Assembly: GCA_018241695.1 (NCBI GenBank)
Contig: JAFEDH010000029.1
Location: 1-64,000 of the forward strand
Length of the DNA: 64,000 nt
Origin: Pseudomonadota bacterium
GTDB taxonomy: Bacteria; Pseudomonadota; Gammaproteobacteria; Burkholderiales; Rhodocyclaceae
Reading direction: 5' to 3'
Shown: in pieces, positions 54,726 through 63,840 of the stretch
Position numbering within the stretch: position 1 is the stretch's first letter
Layout of the letters: each line of letters starts with the position of its first letter
Program-made: the position numbers and the translations under genes
Notes under the pieces: generated by a model
The model's database searches: none
Seen by the model: only the letters and a program-made list of their open reading frames with translations
What the model was told of the DNA's origin: nothing

Positions 54726-56645
54726 ATGAAATCCGCATACCGCCACCTCGCCATTTCCCTGCTGGGCATGGCCCTGATCCAGACGCTCCCGGCCCTGGCC
54801 GACCAACTGCCCGAGCACCCCGCAGCCCAGGATCCCGGTGTGTGGACCGCCAGTTCCGGTTCCGCCCCGGTCTTCGCACCGGTCAACGAACAGGACACCG
54901 TGCTCGCAAAGAAAGGTGCCGAGATCTTCGCCAGGACCTGCGCCTCCTGTCACGATCATCCCCAGGGCCGCGTCCCGCCTTCCAGTTCGCTGGGTTTTCG
55001 CAGCCCCGAATCCATCGTCGGCGTGCTCACCACCGGCCCCATGAAGCCCATGACCCAGGCAGCCAACCTGAGCGTTGAAGATATCCGCGCGCTGGCGACC
55101 CACCTCACCGGCCGCCAGCCCGGCACCGGCCCCAAGCCCAAACCCAATCTATGCACGACGCACGGAGCCCCGGTCCGGATCGGCCCCGACGACTGGCCCG
55201 ATCTCGCCCATGACATCGACAACAGCGGCTATCAGGCCCGGCCCGGCATCACCGCCGCCGACCTGCCCCGCCTCAAGCTCAAATGGGCCTATGCCTATGG
55301 CGGAGGCATCGGCAGCGAGCCGATCGTTGCCGGCGGCCGGGTATTCACCTCCACCGGTACCGGCGATGTGGTGGCCCTGGATGCCGACACCGGCTGCACC
55401 CGCTGGACCTACGCCACGGACAACAGCATCCGCCGCGTCAGTGTCGGCGCATCCGTTTCGCATCCTGACCAGCCCATGGTCTTCGTCGGCGACACCAAGG
55501 GCTACGTCTATGCCATCGACGCCAGCAACGGCACCCTGCGCTGGAAAACCCGCGTCGAGGATCACATCCTGACCCGCCTGACCGCCAGTCCCGTGCTGGC
55601 CGGCGACCGCCTGTTCGTCCCCATCTCCTCGATGGAAGACCCGCTGACGCACGATCCGGATTACGCCTGCTGCACCTTCCGCGGCGGTGTGGCGGCCATC
55701 GACGCGAATAGCGGCAAGTTGCTGTGGAAGACCCATACCATCGCCCAGGCACCCCGGCTCACCGGCAGGAAGAGCGAGCACGGCCAGCCTCTTTCCAGCC
55801 CCGCCGGCGCCTCGATCTGGACCCCCCTTGTGGCTGACATGAAGCGTGGCGTGGTCTATGCCGCTACTGGTGAGTCCTACAACATGGCCAATCCTGCGGG
55901 CGCCTATTCCATCATGGCCTTCGACATGAAGACCGGTGCCGTGCGCTGGCAGCAATCCACCCTGCCCCCGGCCAGGGTGCGCGATGCCGAATGCAAGGCC
56001 CGCGGCGAAGACACCGACTGCCGCAACATTTTCGGCTACGGCTCGCCGCCCCTGCTCGCTACCGCGTCGAATGGCCGCCAGTACGTCATCGCCGGCCAGA
56101 AATACGGCGTCGTGTATGCCCTGGATCCGGATCGCAAGGGCCGTATCGTCTGGCACAACAAGGTGTCCTACGGCGGTGACGTGGGCGGCGTGATGTATGG
56201 CATGGCCAGCGCCGGTGATGAAATCGTGGTGCCGATCGGTGATGTCGATGCCCGTCCGGGCATGAATCCCGGCGCGGTGGTGAAGCTCAATCTGGTCGAT
56301 GGCAAGGAGCTGTGGCGCACGCCGGCCCCCGCACCCGAATGCAGCTGGGGCACGCGTGGCTGTCATGCCGCCCAGTCGGCCTCGGTGGCCCTGCTGCCCG
56401 ACTTTGCTTTCGTCGGCTCCTGGGATGGCCACCTGCGGGCCTATGACAGAAGCAGCGGAAAAATTCTGTGGCAAACCGACACCGCCGGCAAATTCCCGGC
56501 GGTCAATGGTGTCGTGGCAGAAGGCGGCGCCGTCAGCGGCTATGCCCAGGCCGTGGTCAATGGCGCACTGTACGTAACTTCCGGCGCTGCCAGTCAGCGC
56601 CGGCCCGGCAATGCCCTGCTGGTTTATACGGAGGACGGAAAATGA
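54726..56645 (+). CDS. Heme-c/PQQ dehydrogenase, polyvinyl-alcohol-dehydrogenase-like
   Basis: A 639-residue periplasmic quinohemoprotein. Signal peptide to about residue 25 (ALA-DQ). A cytochrome c domain has CASCH at 72-76. From about residue 145 a PQQ beta-propeller follows, with repeats such as GDVVALDADTG and GYVYAIDASNG and vicinal cysteines C315-C316 (YACC). Heme N-terminal to the propeller and the length resemble polyvinyl alcohol dehydrogenase. The alcohol substrate is unknown. The stop overlaps the next gene by four bases. Confidence 0.88.
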   Translation: MKSAYRHLAISLLGMALIQTLPALADQLPEHPAAQDPGVWTASSGSAPVFAPVNEQDTVLAKKGAEIFARTCASCHDHPQGRVPPSSSLGFRSPESIVGVLTTGPMKPMTQAANLSVEDIRALATHLTGRQPGTGPKPKPNLCTTHGAPVRIGPDDWPDLAHDIDNSGYQARPGITAADLPRLKLKWAYAYGGGIGSEPIVAGGRVFTSTGTGDVVALDADTGCTRWTYATDNSIRRVSVGASVSHPDQPMVFVGDTKGYVYAIDASNGTLRWKTRVEDHILTRLTASPVLAGDRLFVPISSMEDPLTHDPDYACCTFRGGVAAIDANSGKLLWKTHTIAQAPRLTGRKSEHGQPLSSPAGASIWTPLVADMKRGVVYAATGESYNMANPAGAYSIMAFDMKTGAVRWQQSTLPPARVRDAECKARGEDTDCRNIFGYGSPPLLATASNGRQYVIAGQKYGVVYALDPDRKGRIVWHNKVSYGGDVGGVMYGMASAGDEIVVPIGDVDARPGMNPGAVVKLNLVDGKELWRTPAPAPECSWGTRGCHAAQSASVALLPDFAFVGSWDGHLRAYDRSSGKILWQTDTAGKFPAVNGVVAEGGAVSGYAQAVVNGALYVTSGAASQRRPGNALLVYTEDGK

Positions 56646-57184
56646 AACTCAATCAAACCTGCCAGAACACGTGGCAAAAACGGCAAAAGGTGCAACATAC
56701 ACTGGCCGTACTGTTTCTGGCCCTGGCAGCCAGTAACGTAGGTGCAACAGAACTCCCTTGCCGAGATGCCGGATATCGTGATTTCGATTTCTGGATCGGT
56801 CGCTGGCAGGTCAGCACCGCAGAAGGTGCCGTGATCGGCCACAACCACATCAGCTCCATCGCCGGTGGCTGCGGGCTGATGGAGGAATGGAGCGGAGCTG
56901 ATGGCGGCAACGGCAAAAGCCTGATCGTCTATCTCCCCGAGCACCGCCAATGGCGTCAGCTGTGGACCGCAAGCAGCGGCGAGCACAGCGACCGCACGGG
57001 AGGCGCCAGCGCCGACGGCATGGTGCTGGGCGATCCTCCCGGTGCCCCGCATCAGGGCCGCGACATCCTGCGCGCCGTTTCTCCTGACGAATTGCGACAG
57101 ACAGAACAGGTCAGCGAAGACGGTGGCCGTCACTGGACCACGGTCTTCACAGGCATTTACCGGCGCCTGCCGGACCAGCCCTGA
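56642..57184 (+). CDS. DUF1579-like secreted protein
   Basis: A 180-residue protein with a signal peptide (residues about 16-36, ending VGA-TE). The mature part opens with FDFWIGRWQV, then NHISSIAGGCGLMEEWSGA and SLIVYLPEHRQWRQLW, the pattern of DUF1579-type lipocalin-like domains. Such folds often bind small hydrophobic ligands, but no function is known. ATGA overlap with the PQQ dehydrogenase suggests it assists that enzyme or binds its substrate. Confidence 0.8.
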   Translation: MKLNQTCQNTWQKRQKVQHTLAVLFLALAASNVGATELPCRDAGYRDFDFWIGRWQVSTAEGAVIGHNHISSIAGGCGLMEEWSGADGGNGKSLIVYLPEHRQWRQLWTASSGEHSDRTGGASADGMVLGDPPGAPHQGRDILRAVSPDELRQTEQVSEDGGRHWTTVFTGIYRRLPDQP

Positions 57185-57241
57185 AAAAAACTCCCCCCCA
57201 CTCGACATCACATCGCATCACATCATGAAAAAGGCACCTTG

Positions 57242-59674
57242 ATGAATCCCAACCGTTTTGCAGTCCGTACCCTGCCCGTCCTGATGGTCACCGCCCTGGC
57301 CGGCGCCGCACCCCTGGCCTTCGGCCAGCAGGCACTGGAGGAAGTCATCGTCACCGCCCAGAAGACCGCGGAGAACCTGCAGGACGTGCCGATCTCGGTG
57401 CGATCCCTCGATTCCATGGCGCTGGAAAAATCCGGTGTCGTGGTGCTGACCGACATTCAGGCCTCCCTCCCCGGCCTGGATCTGGCCCCCTATCCGGGCA
57501 GCAACGAGACTCTTTATCCTTCCATTCGCAGCATCCAGGCCAACAGCGTCTCCGTTGCCACCCCCATCCCCATGGCGGTGCATATCAACGGTGTTTATGT
57601 CTCGCAGATTTCCGGCCTGAATACCGCCGGCGCCGATCTGGAACGCATCGAACTGCTCAAAGGCCCCCAGGGCGTGCTCTCGGGCCGGAACGCCACCGGT
57701 GGCGCGCTCAATCTCTACACGCTCAAGCCCACACTGGGTGAGTTCCAGTTCAAGCAGCAGATCACCGTCGCCGAACGCGGCCAGATTCTGGCCAAGACCA
57801 ACGTCAATATTCCGCTCACTGAAAATCTGGCGGCCCGTATCTCCTACCTCAACAGCCGCAAGGACAACGATGGCATCCGGAACAGCGCACCGGGCGGCAT
57901 CCAGTTCGGGCAAAAGGATTCCGAAGCCTGGCGTCTGGATCTGCGCTGGCGCCCCAGCGAACAGGTCACGGTGGACTATGGCTATGACCTTTCCGATTCC
58001 CATTCCTACGACACCCCGTCCCAGTGTCTGGCTCCCGCCAACCAGACCTGGTACGGTGGCTTCCTGGGCATGTTCGCCGCCGATCCCCGCGTCGCGGCCT
58101 ACATGGCCGGCTGCTCGACCCAGAAACTGACCTCGCTGTACTATCCCTTCGCCCTGCCCAAGAACCACAACAAGATCGAAGGCCATACGCTGACCGTGGA
58201 ATGGGTGCCCAGCACGCATCTGACAGTACGTTCCATCACCGGCTACCGCAAGGTCGATGCGCGCAACAACGTGATCTACAGCGCCTACGCCGGCGATGCC
58301 ACATTCCGCGCCGACAACGGTCCCTTCTCGATCCTGCCCGTCGGTTCCACCCCCTTCAACGGCCAGGCCACCCAGTTCAATCTCTACAACGAAACCTGGT
58401 CGCAGGAGCTTCAGTTCATCGGCAAGGTGAATGAAAACTTCAAATACACCACCGGCATCTACTACAGCCAGGACAAGGGATCGCAGAATCAGGGCCCCGG
58501 CCTGACCGCCTATGTCGCCGATGGCGGCGCCATCATCGGCCCGGTGTTCGAGGCGGCCTATGGCATTCCGGGTCTGGCCGCCACGGTGGCCAACAGCGAT
58601 CTCGCCGTGGCCTCGAACCGGGGCATCACCCGGGCGGTGAACACCTCCCTCGGCCTCTACGGCCAGATCAGCTGGCGGCCCGACATCCTCTCGCGCAAGC
58701 TGGAAATCGTGCCCGGGGTGCGCTACAGCAGGGATCACCGCCAGGCCACGGGTTACAACCTGAACGGCATGTATTTCGTCGACCCGACGACCAACACCCT
58801 GACTGCGGGCCTGCCCGGCGGCTTTGCCTCTGCCACGGGGGATCGCACCTTTTCCAACACCTCGCCCCAGATCTCGTTCAACTATCACTGGACCGATGAC
58901 ATGATGTCCTATGTCAAGATCGCCAAGGCGTACACGACCGGCGGCTTCGACATCATGTCGTCCGATCCGGTGGCGTTCTCGAAGGGCTTCGCACCGGAAA
59001 CCCTGACCTCCTACGAGATCGGCTTCAAGGGAGAATTCCTCGATCATCGCCTGCGCACCAATATCGATGTGTTCCAGAGCAACTACTTCAACCAGCAGCA
59101 GTCCGTTGCCACACCGACCGCGACCGGGCCGGTATGGATCATCCAGAACGTGGGCCAGTCGCGCTATGACGGTATCGAAATGGACCTTGCATTCGCCGCG
59201 ACGGAACGTCTGCGCCTCAACATGGATGCGGCCTGGCTGCGTTTCCGCTTCAACCATTTCGCGGATCTGACCAGCGGCCTGGATGTGGCCTCGACCCGTC
59301 GTCAGCTGACACCCAAGCTGGCCTACAACCTGAGCGCGAACTACCGCTTCCCCGATTTCGGCCTGCCCGGCAAGCTGGATGGCACCCTGAGCTTCTCGTA
59401 CCGTGGTCCTTCCTCCACGGCCTATGACACGACCGTACCCAATGCCGCGTTCAGCAACATCACGCCTTCGATCAATATCGTCAATGGCCGCCTGGCCCTG
59501 TCGCAGATCCGGGTCGGCCCGGGCGGGAATGGCGATCTGACGGTGGCGCTGTGGGGCAAGAATCTGGCCGACAAGAAATACCAGACCTTCCGCTATCAGG
59601 CACCGATGGCCGACGCCGCCGCCAGCTGGGGCGAGCCGAGGACTTTCGGTATCGACATGATCTATCGTTACTGA
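57242..59674 (+). CDS. TonB-dependent outer-membrane receptor
   Basis: An 810-residue receptor. A signal peptide ends near FGQQ, then the TonB-box-like EEVIVTAQK. The plug domain includes GPQGVLSGRNATGGALNLY, and the 22-strand barrel ends in an aromatic residue (MIYRY). Receptors of this type in proteobacteria import bulky substrates as well as siderophores. It lies 57 nt after the DUF1579-like gene, in the same series. A terminator follows. Confidence 0.92.
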   Translation: MNPNRFAVRTLPVLMVTALAGAAPLAFGQQALEEVIVTAQKTAENLQDVPISVRSLDSMALEKSGVVVLTDIQASLPGLDLAPYPGSNETLYPSIRSIQANSVSVATPIPMAVHINGVYVSQISGLNTAGADLERIELLKGPQGVLSGRNATGGALNLYTLKPTLGEFQFKQQITVAERGQILAKTNVNIPLTENLAARISYLNSRKDNDGIRNSAPGGIQFGQKDSEAWRLDLRWRPSEQVTVDYGYDLSDSHSYDTPSQCLAPANQTWYGGFLGMFAADPRVAAYMAGCSTQKLTSLYYPFALPKNHNKIEGHTLTVEWVPSTHLTVRSITGYRKVDARNNVIYSAYAGDATFRADNGPFSILPVGSTPFNGQATQFNLYNETWSQELQFIGKVNENFKYTTGIYYSQDKGSQNQGPGLTAYVADGGAIIGPVFEAAYGIPGLAATVANSDLAVASNRGITRAVNTSLGLYGQISWRPDILSRKLEIVPGVRYSRDHRQATGYNLNGMYFVDPTTNTLTAGLPGGFASATGDRTFSNTSPQISFNYHWTDDMMSYVKIAKAYTTGGFDIMSSDPVAFSKGFAPETLTSYEIGFKGEFLDHRLRTNIDVFQSNYFNQQQSVATPTATGPVWIIQNVGQSRYDGIEMDLAFAATERLRLNMDAAWLRFRFNHFADLTSGLDVASTRRQLTPKLAYNLSANYRFPDFGLPGKLDGTLSFSYRGPSSTAYDTTVPNAAFSNITPSINIVNGRLALSQIRVGPGGNGDLTVALWGKNLADKKYQTFRYQAPMADAAASWGEPRTFGIDMIYRY

Positions 59675-59721
59675 GCGCCTGCAACTTCCCTCTTGCGTTG
59701 CCGATTGAAGCGCAACGTTTG

Positions 59722-59749
59722 GCCCGCCGGATTCCCGGCGGGCTTTTTT
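59722..59749 (+). terminator. Rho-independent terminator
   Basis: GCCCGCCGG (59722-59730) pairs with CCGGCGGGC (59735-59743) around ATTC, followed by six T. It ends the dehydrogenase/TonB transcript. Confidence 0.93.
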
Positions 59750-59821
59750 ATTCCGGAGTGAAGATCCCGCAGCAATGAAAAAGTGCGGCAGCACCGCGCT
59801 TTTTCATTCGTGTCCCGCAGA

Positions 59822-60829
59822 TCAGATCTTGCTGAAATCGGTGCCTTCCGGATAGAACTGGCGGAACCAGGCCCGGTATTGGGTGATGGGGCCATCGCCA
59901 TCGCACAGCAGGGGTTTGGCGCGGTATTTCTTGTGGTTCCAGACGACGAAGTCCACGCTCTCGAAGCCGGCGCTCTGCTCGCCCTCGGCGTCACCGATCA
60001 TGTGATCCACCAGATGTTTTGCCACCTTGTGCTCGGGGGAGCCATCGGCATACTTCTTGTGGGTGAAGCTCATACGCATCATCGATTTTTCGCGGGTGAT
60101 GGGCTGGGTGTAGGAAATCATGGTCGAGGTGATGCCCTGGGTGGTAAAGCGGGCCACGACCAGTCCGGGGCCGCTCTGGTGAGTGACCAGATAACCGTGA
60201 TTCATGTCGGCGTAATAATTGTGATCCTCGAAGCGCCACTCGGCATGGGGAATCTCGGGATTCCCGTGGAGAAAGCGCAGGTGGGCGAAATCCACCCCGT
60301 TCTCGGCGATTTCCTGGATCGCGGTATTCACCGGCCAGCTCCCCAGCCGGGGCTTTTCATACTCGTCGCTTTCCAGCTCGGGGATGGATGGCATCTCCCA
60401 CAGGGGAGCGGTTCCGTCGGGGTGATACCAGGCCCAGATCATGCCCCACTTCTCGATCACGGGCAGGGTCCTGAGGATGGGCTTGATCTTGGTGATGGGC
60501 GGCGTCCGCTCGCCATACGGCACATCCCTGCACCAGCCGGCGCTATCGAACTGCCAGTGGTGAAAAGTACAGCGGATATTGTCGCCCACGACCTTGCCGC
60601 CGTGTCCCAGATGCGCTCCCAGATGCGGGCAATAGGGATCGGACATGCCGACCTTGCCGCCCTCACCGCGAAACAGCACCCACTCCTGATCGAGAATGAA
60701 GACATTACGTACTTCTCCCACCTTCAGGTTCTCGGAATGATCGACGTAGAACCAGCCGATGGGCATGGGAAAGGGACAACGCTCAAGCTGGCGCGGATCG
60801 ACCAGGGCGTCTTCGGCGGGGGCATTCAT
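59822..60829 (-). CDS. Rieske oxygenase, KshA/DAF-36-like
   Basis: A 335-residue oxygenase. The Rieske ligands are CPH in YCPHLGAHLG and CTFH in IRCTFHHWQF; the latter has Thr-Phe and His where most have Pro-Phe and Gly. The iron site NGVDFAHLRFLH fits D-x2-H-x4-H. The CPHLGAHLG/GGKVVGD pattern is nearest to steroid oxygenases (KshA, and animal cholesterol 7-desaturase). AGGAG precedes the ATG at 60829. No reductase is adjacent. Confidence 0.83.
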   Translation of the reverse strand: MNAPAEDALVDPRQLERCPFPMPIGWFYVDHSENLKVGEVRNVFILDQEWVLFRGEGGKVGMSDPYCPHLGAHLGHGGKVVGDNIRCTFHHWQFDSAGWCRDVPYGERTPPITKIKPILRTLPVIEKWGMIWAWYHPDGTAPLWEMPSIPELESDEYEKPRLGSWPVNTAIQEIAENGVDFAHLRFLHGNPEIPHAEWRFEDHNYYADMNHGYLVTHQSGPGLVVARFTTQGITSTMISYTQPITREKSMMRMSFTHKKYADGSPEHKVAKHLVDHMIGDAEGEQSAGFESVDFVVWNHKKYRAKPLLCDGDGPITQYRAWFRQFYPEGTDFSKI

Positions 60830-61206
60830 GACGGCTCCTCCTTGGCTGGAAATTCTCTGTCGTGGCTGGGTGAATGTATGGTGTATCGGCCAGGCCCGGG
60901 GACATGGACCCACTCTCCGGTTCTGCAGACATCGGTTGCGCATGACACCGGATACGGAGCGAAGTATTCCCGCTGGCACGGGGTGCGGGCTTCGTCCAGT
61001 TAGACTAAAGCCTGAAAAAGCGCATCAATCGGGAAGGCACACGAAACAACCACCCTCTCCCGGATCGTTGATCGAACCTGTCTCCCCGGCTTCGAATCCC
61101 TCGTGGCAAGAGGCATGAGCCAGCAAAAGAGGGCGCTACAATGCAGCGCGATTTTTGCCCCGGAGCCGATGCACTCCGTCCACCATTCCGCCCGGAAATC
61201 CCAGCC
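60830..61206. other. Divergent intergenic region, Rieske/maoC-pta
   Basis: A 377-nt gap without a convincing gene. TACAAT at 61137-61142 could be a -10 box for the downstream gene, which would put the mRNA start past the ATG at 61141 and favour the ATG at 61207. No clear -35 and no CCGGTACC is seen. Confidence 0.5.
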
Positions 61207-62616
61207 ATGACCACACCGCCCGATATCATCGAGAACCGCATCTACGACGAGATCGCCGTGGGCGATCAGGCGTCCCTTTCCCGCACCCTGCAGGCGGAGG
61301 ACATCCAGATGTTCGCCGTCATGTCCGGCGACATCAGCCCCACGCATCTGGATGCGGAATACGCCCGCTCCTTCGCCTTTCGCGAAGTGATCGCTCACGG
61401 CATGTGGCCCGGCATCCTGATCACCACGGTGCTGGGAACGCGGCTGCCCGGTCCGGGAGTGATCCTGGTCGACCAGGCGATCCATTTTTCCCGCCCGGTG
61501 CGCATTGGCGACACCGTGACCGCGACCGTCACCTGCCAGCGCAAGTTCGATCACAACCATCACATCCTCTTCGACTGCGAATGCCACAATCAGGAAGGCG
61601 CACTGGTGATCCGCGGCACGGCCGAAGTGAAGGCGCCGGTCGAGAAAGTGCGTCGTCCCCGCGTGGAGCTGCCCGAAATCCGCCTGACCGAAACCCGCAA
61701 ATCCCGCTACGAGCAGCTGCTCGCCATGACCCGGGGGCTTTCTGCCATTGCCATGGCCGTGGTCCATCCCTGCGATGCGGTTTCGCTGGGAGGCGCCCTC
61801 CTGGCCCGCGACGAAGGATTGATCGAGCCGTGGCTGATCGGCCCCGAAGCGAAGATACGCGCCACGGCGGAGCAGCTGGGGGCCGACATCACCGGCTGCC
61901 GCCTGATCGCCACGCCGCACAGCCATGCCGCTGCCGCAACTGCGGTAGCCCTGGCGCGGGAAGGCAAGGTGGAGGCCCTGATGAAGGGTTCGCTGCATAC
62001 CGATGAACTCATGGCCGAGGTGGTTGCGAAAGAAACCGGGCTGCGCACCGCACGGCGCATCAGCCACGTCTTTCTGATGGAAGTACCCACCTATCCACGC
62101 CCCCTGCTCATCACCGACGCCGCCATCAACATCACCCCGACGCTGGAAGAAAAGGCCGATATCTGCCAGAACGCCATTGATCTGGCGCGCATACTGAAGA
62201 TCGATCCACCTCGCGTGGCGATCCTGGCGGCGGTGGAAACCGTCAACCCCAAGATGCAATCCACGCTGGATGCGGCAGCCCTGTGCAAGATGGCCGACCG
62301 GAGCCAGATCACCGGCGGCGTCCTCGATGGTCCGCTGGCCTTCGACAACGCCATATCCGCCAGCGCGGCGCAGACCAAGGGCATCCAGTCCCCGGTTGCC
62401 GGCCGGGCGGACATCCTGCTGGTGCCGGACATCGAATCGGGAAACATGCTGGCCAAGCAGCTTGAATATCTCGCCGACGGACTCGCGGCCGGCATCGTGC
62501 TCGGTGCCCGGGTGCCGATCGTGCTCACCAGCCGCGCCGACAGCGCGACCACCCGCAGCATTTCTACGGCGCTGGCGGTCGTCATCGCCCATTCCCGCCG
62601 CAACCCGAAACCCTGA
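61207..62616 (+). CDS. MaoC hydratase-phosphate acyltransferase fusion
   Basis: A 469-residue bifunctional protein. Residues about 10-150 are a MaoC-type (R)-enoyl-CoA hydratase with the catalytic D-x4-H (SGDISPTH). Residues about 165-465 are a phosphate acetyl/butyryltransferase domain. It converts acyl-CoA to acyl-phosphate, feeding the kinase encoded 33 nt downstream. The ATG at 61207 is preferred to 61141, which lies in a likely -10 box. Confidence 0.88.
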   Translation: MTTPPDIIENRIYDEIAVGDQASLSRTLQAEDIQMFAVMSGDISPTHLDAEYARSFAFREVIAHGMWPGILITTVLGTRLPGPGVILVDQAIHFSRPVRIGDTVTATVTCQRKFDHNHHILFDCECHNQEGALVIRGTAEVKAPVEKVRRPRVELPEIRLTETRKSRYEQLLAMTRGLSAIAMAVVHPCDAVSLGGALLARDEGLIEPWLIGPEAKIRATAEQLGADITGCRLIATPHSHAAAATAVALAREGKVEALMKGSLHTDELMAEVVAKETGLRTARRISHVFLMEVPTYPRPLLITDAAINITPTLEEKADICQNAIDLARILKIDPPRVAILAAVETVNPKMQSTLDAAALCKMADRSQITGGVLDGPLAFDNAISASAAQTKGIQSPVAGRADILLVPDIESGNMLAKQLEYLADGLAAGIVLGARVPIVLTSRADSATTRSISTALAVVIAHSRRNPKP

Positions 62617-62649
62617 TCTCCGGCCTCTGCCCGGATCGCAAGGCTCCCC

Positions 62650-63840
62650 ATGGAAACATTGCTGACCCTCAACGCCGGCTCCTCGTCGATCAAGTTTGCC
62701 GTCTATCCCTACCAGCAGGAGAGCATCGCCCCGGCACTGTACAAGGGGCAGATCGAAGGTCTGGGTGATGCGCCCCGGCTCGAAACCGAAGATGGCGCGG
62801 GGCGGCCGTTGGATCATCAGACGCTTGATCTGGCGGGCGATGCCGACAGCCAGCATCGCGCCGCCCTGGCCGCCCTGCTCGCCTGGCTGCACGCCCGCGG
62901 CGCGGACCATGGTGTACAGGCAGTGGGCCACCGGGTGGTGCATGGTGGGGACGAATTCGCCGCCCCGGTACGCATCAACGAGGGCGTACTGACGCGCCTC
63001 GCACGCTATTCGTATCTCGCTCCGCTGCACCAGCCGCACAATCTGCGCGGCATCCAGGCCATCACGGCGATACGTCCCGATCTGCCCCAGGTGGCCTGTT
63101 TCGATACCTCATTCCATCTCGGGCAACCCGATGTCGCGCGCCACATTGCCCTGCCTCGCACCCTGACCGAAAACGGGCTGAAGCGCTATGGCTTCCACGG
63201 ACTTTCCTATCACTACGTGGCCGAATCGTTGCCGCACCACCTGCCACCCGCGGCACGAAAGCGCGTCATCATCGCCCACCTGGGCAATGGCGCATCCCTT
63301 TGCGCGCTGCAAGACGGCCGCAGCATCGCCACCACCATGGGATTCACCGCGCTCGATGGCCTGGTGATGGGCACCCGTTGCGGCAACATCGACCCCGGCG
63401 TCGTGCTGCACCTCCTCGACCAGGAAGGGATGGATACCACCCGGGTGACGCAACTGCTCTACAAGGAATCCGGATTGCTCGGTGTATCGGGCATTTCCGC
63501 CGACATGCGCACCCTGCTCGCCTCGCCGGACCCTGCCGCTGCGGAGGCGGTGGATCTGTTCTGCTACCGCGCGATCCGGGAAATCGGCTCCCTCGTCGCG
63601 GCGCTGGGAGGGCTGGATGCGCTGATATTCACCGCCGGTATCGGCCAGCATGCGGCACCGGTCCGTGCCCGCATCTGCCAGGCGCTGGGTTGGCTGGGGC
63701 TGGAATTCGACACGGCGGCGAATGCCCGTCACGCCACCACCATCAGCACAACGGAAAGCCGCGTGCATACCCTGGTGCTGCCAACGGACGAGGAAGTCAT
63801 GATTGCCCGGCTGACCCGGGAATGCCTGCGCCGAACCTGA
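62650..63840 (+). CDS. ackA: Acetate kinase
   Basis: A 396-residue ASKHA-fold kinase that makes ATP and acetate (or propionate) from the acyl phosphate. LTLNAGSSSIKF near the N-terminus binds nucleotide, and GFHGLSYHYV and TRCGNIDPG match family signatures. In an operon with the MaoC-Pta fusion, it would give substrate-level ATP from acyl-CoA. Confidence 0.94.
   Translation: METLLTLNAGSSSIKFAVYPYQQESIAPALYKGQIEGLGDAPRLETEDGAGRPLDHQTLDLAGDADSQHRAALAALLAWLHARGADHGVQAVGHRVVHGGDEFAAPVRINEGVLTRLARYSYLAPLHQPHNLRGIQAITAIRPDLPQVACFDTSFHLGQPDVARHIALPRTLTENGLKRYGFHGLSYHYVAESLPHHLPPAARKRVIIAHLGNGASLCALQDGRSIATTMGFTALDGLVMGTRCGNIDPGVVLHLLDQEGMDTTRVTQLLYKESGLLGVSGISADMRTLLASPDPAAAEAVDLFCYRAIREIGSLVAALGGLDALIFTAGIGQHAAPVRARICQALGWLGLEFDTAANARHATTISTTESRVHTLVLPTDEEVMIARLTRECLRRT

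Noticed and set aside
57218..59794. 858-residue antisense frame opposite the TonB receptor
   Set aside because: A shadow of the receptor gene caused by its GC-biased third positions; no start context or family.
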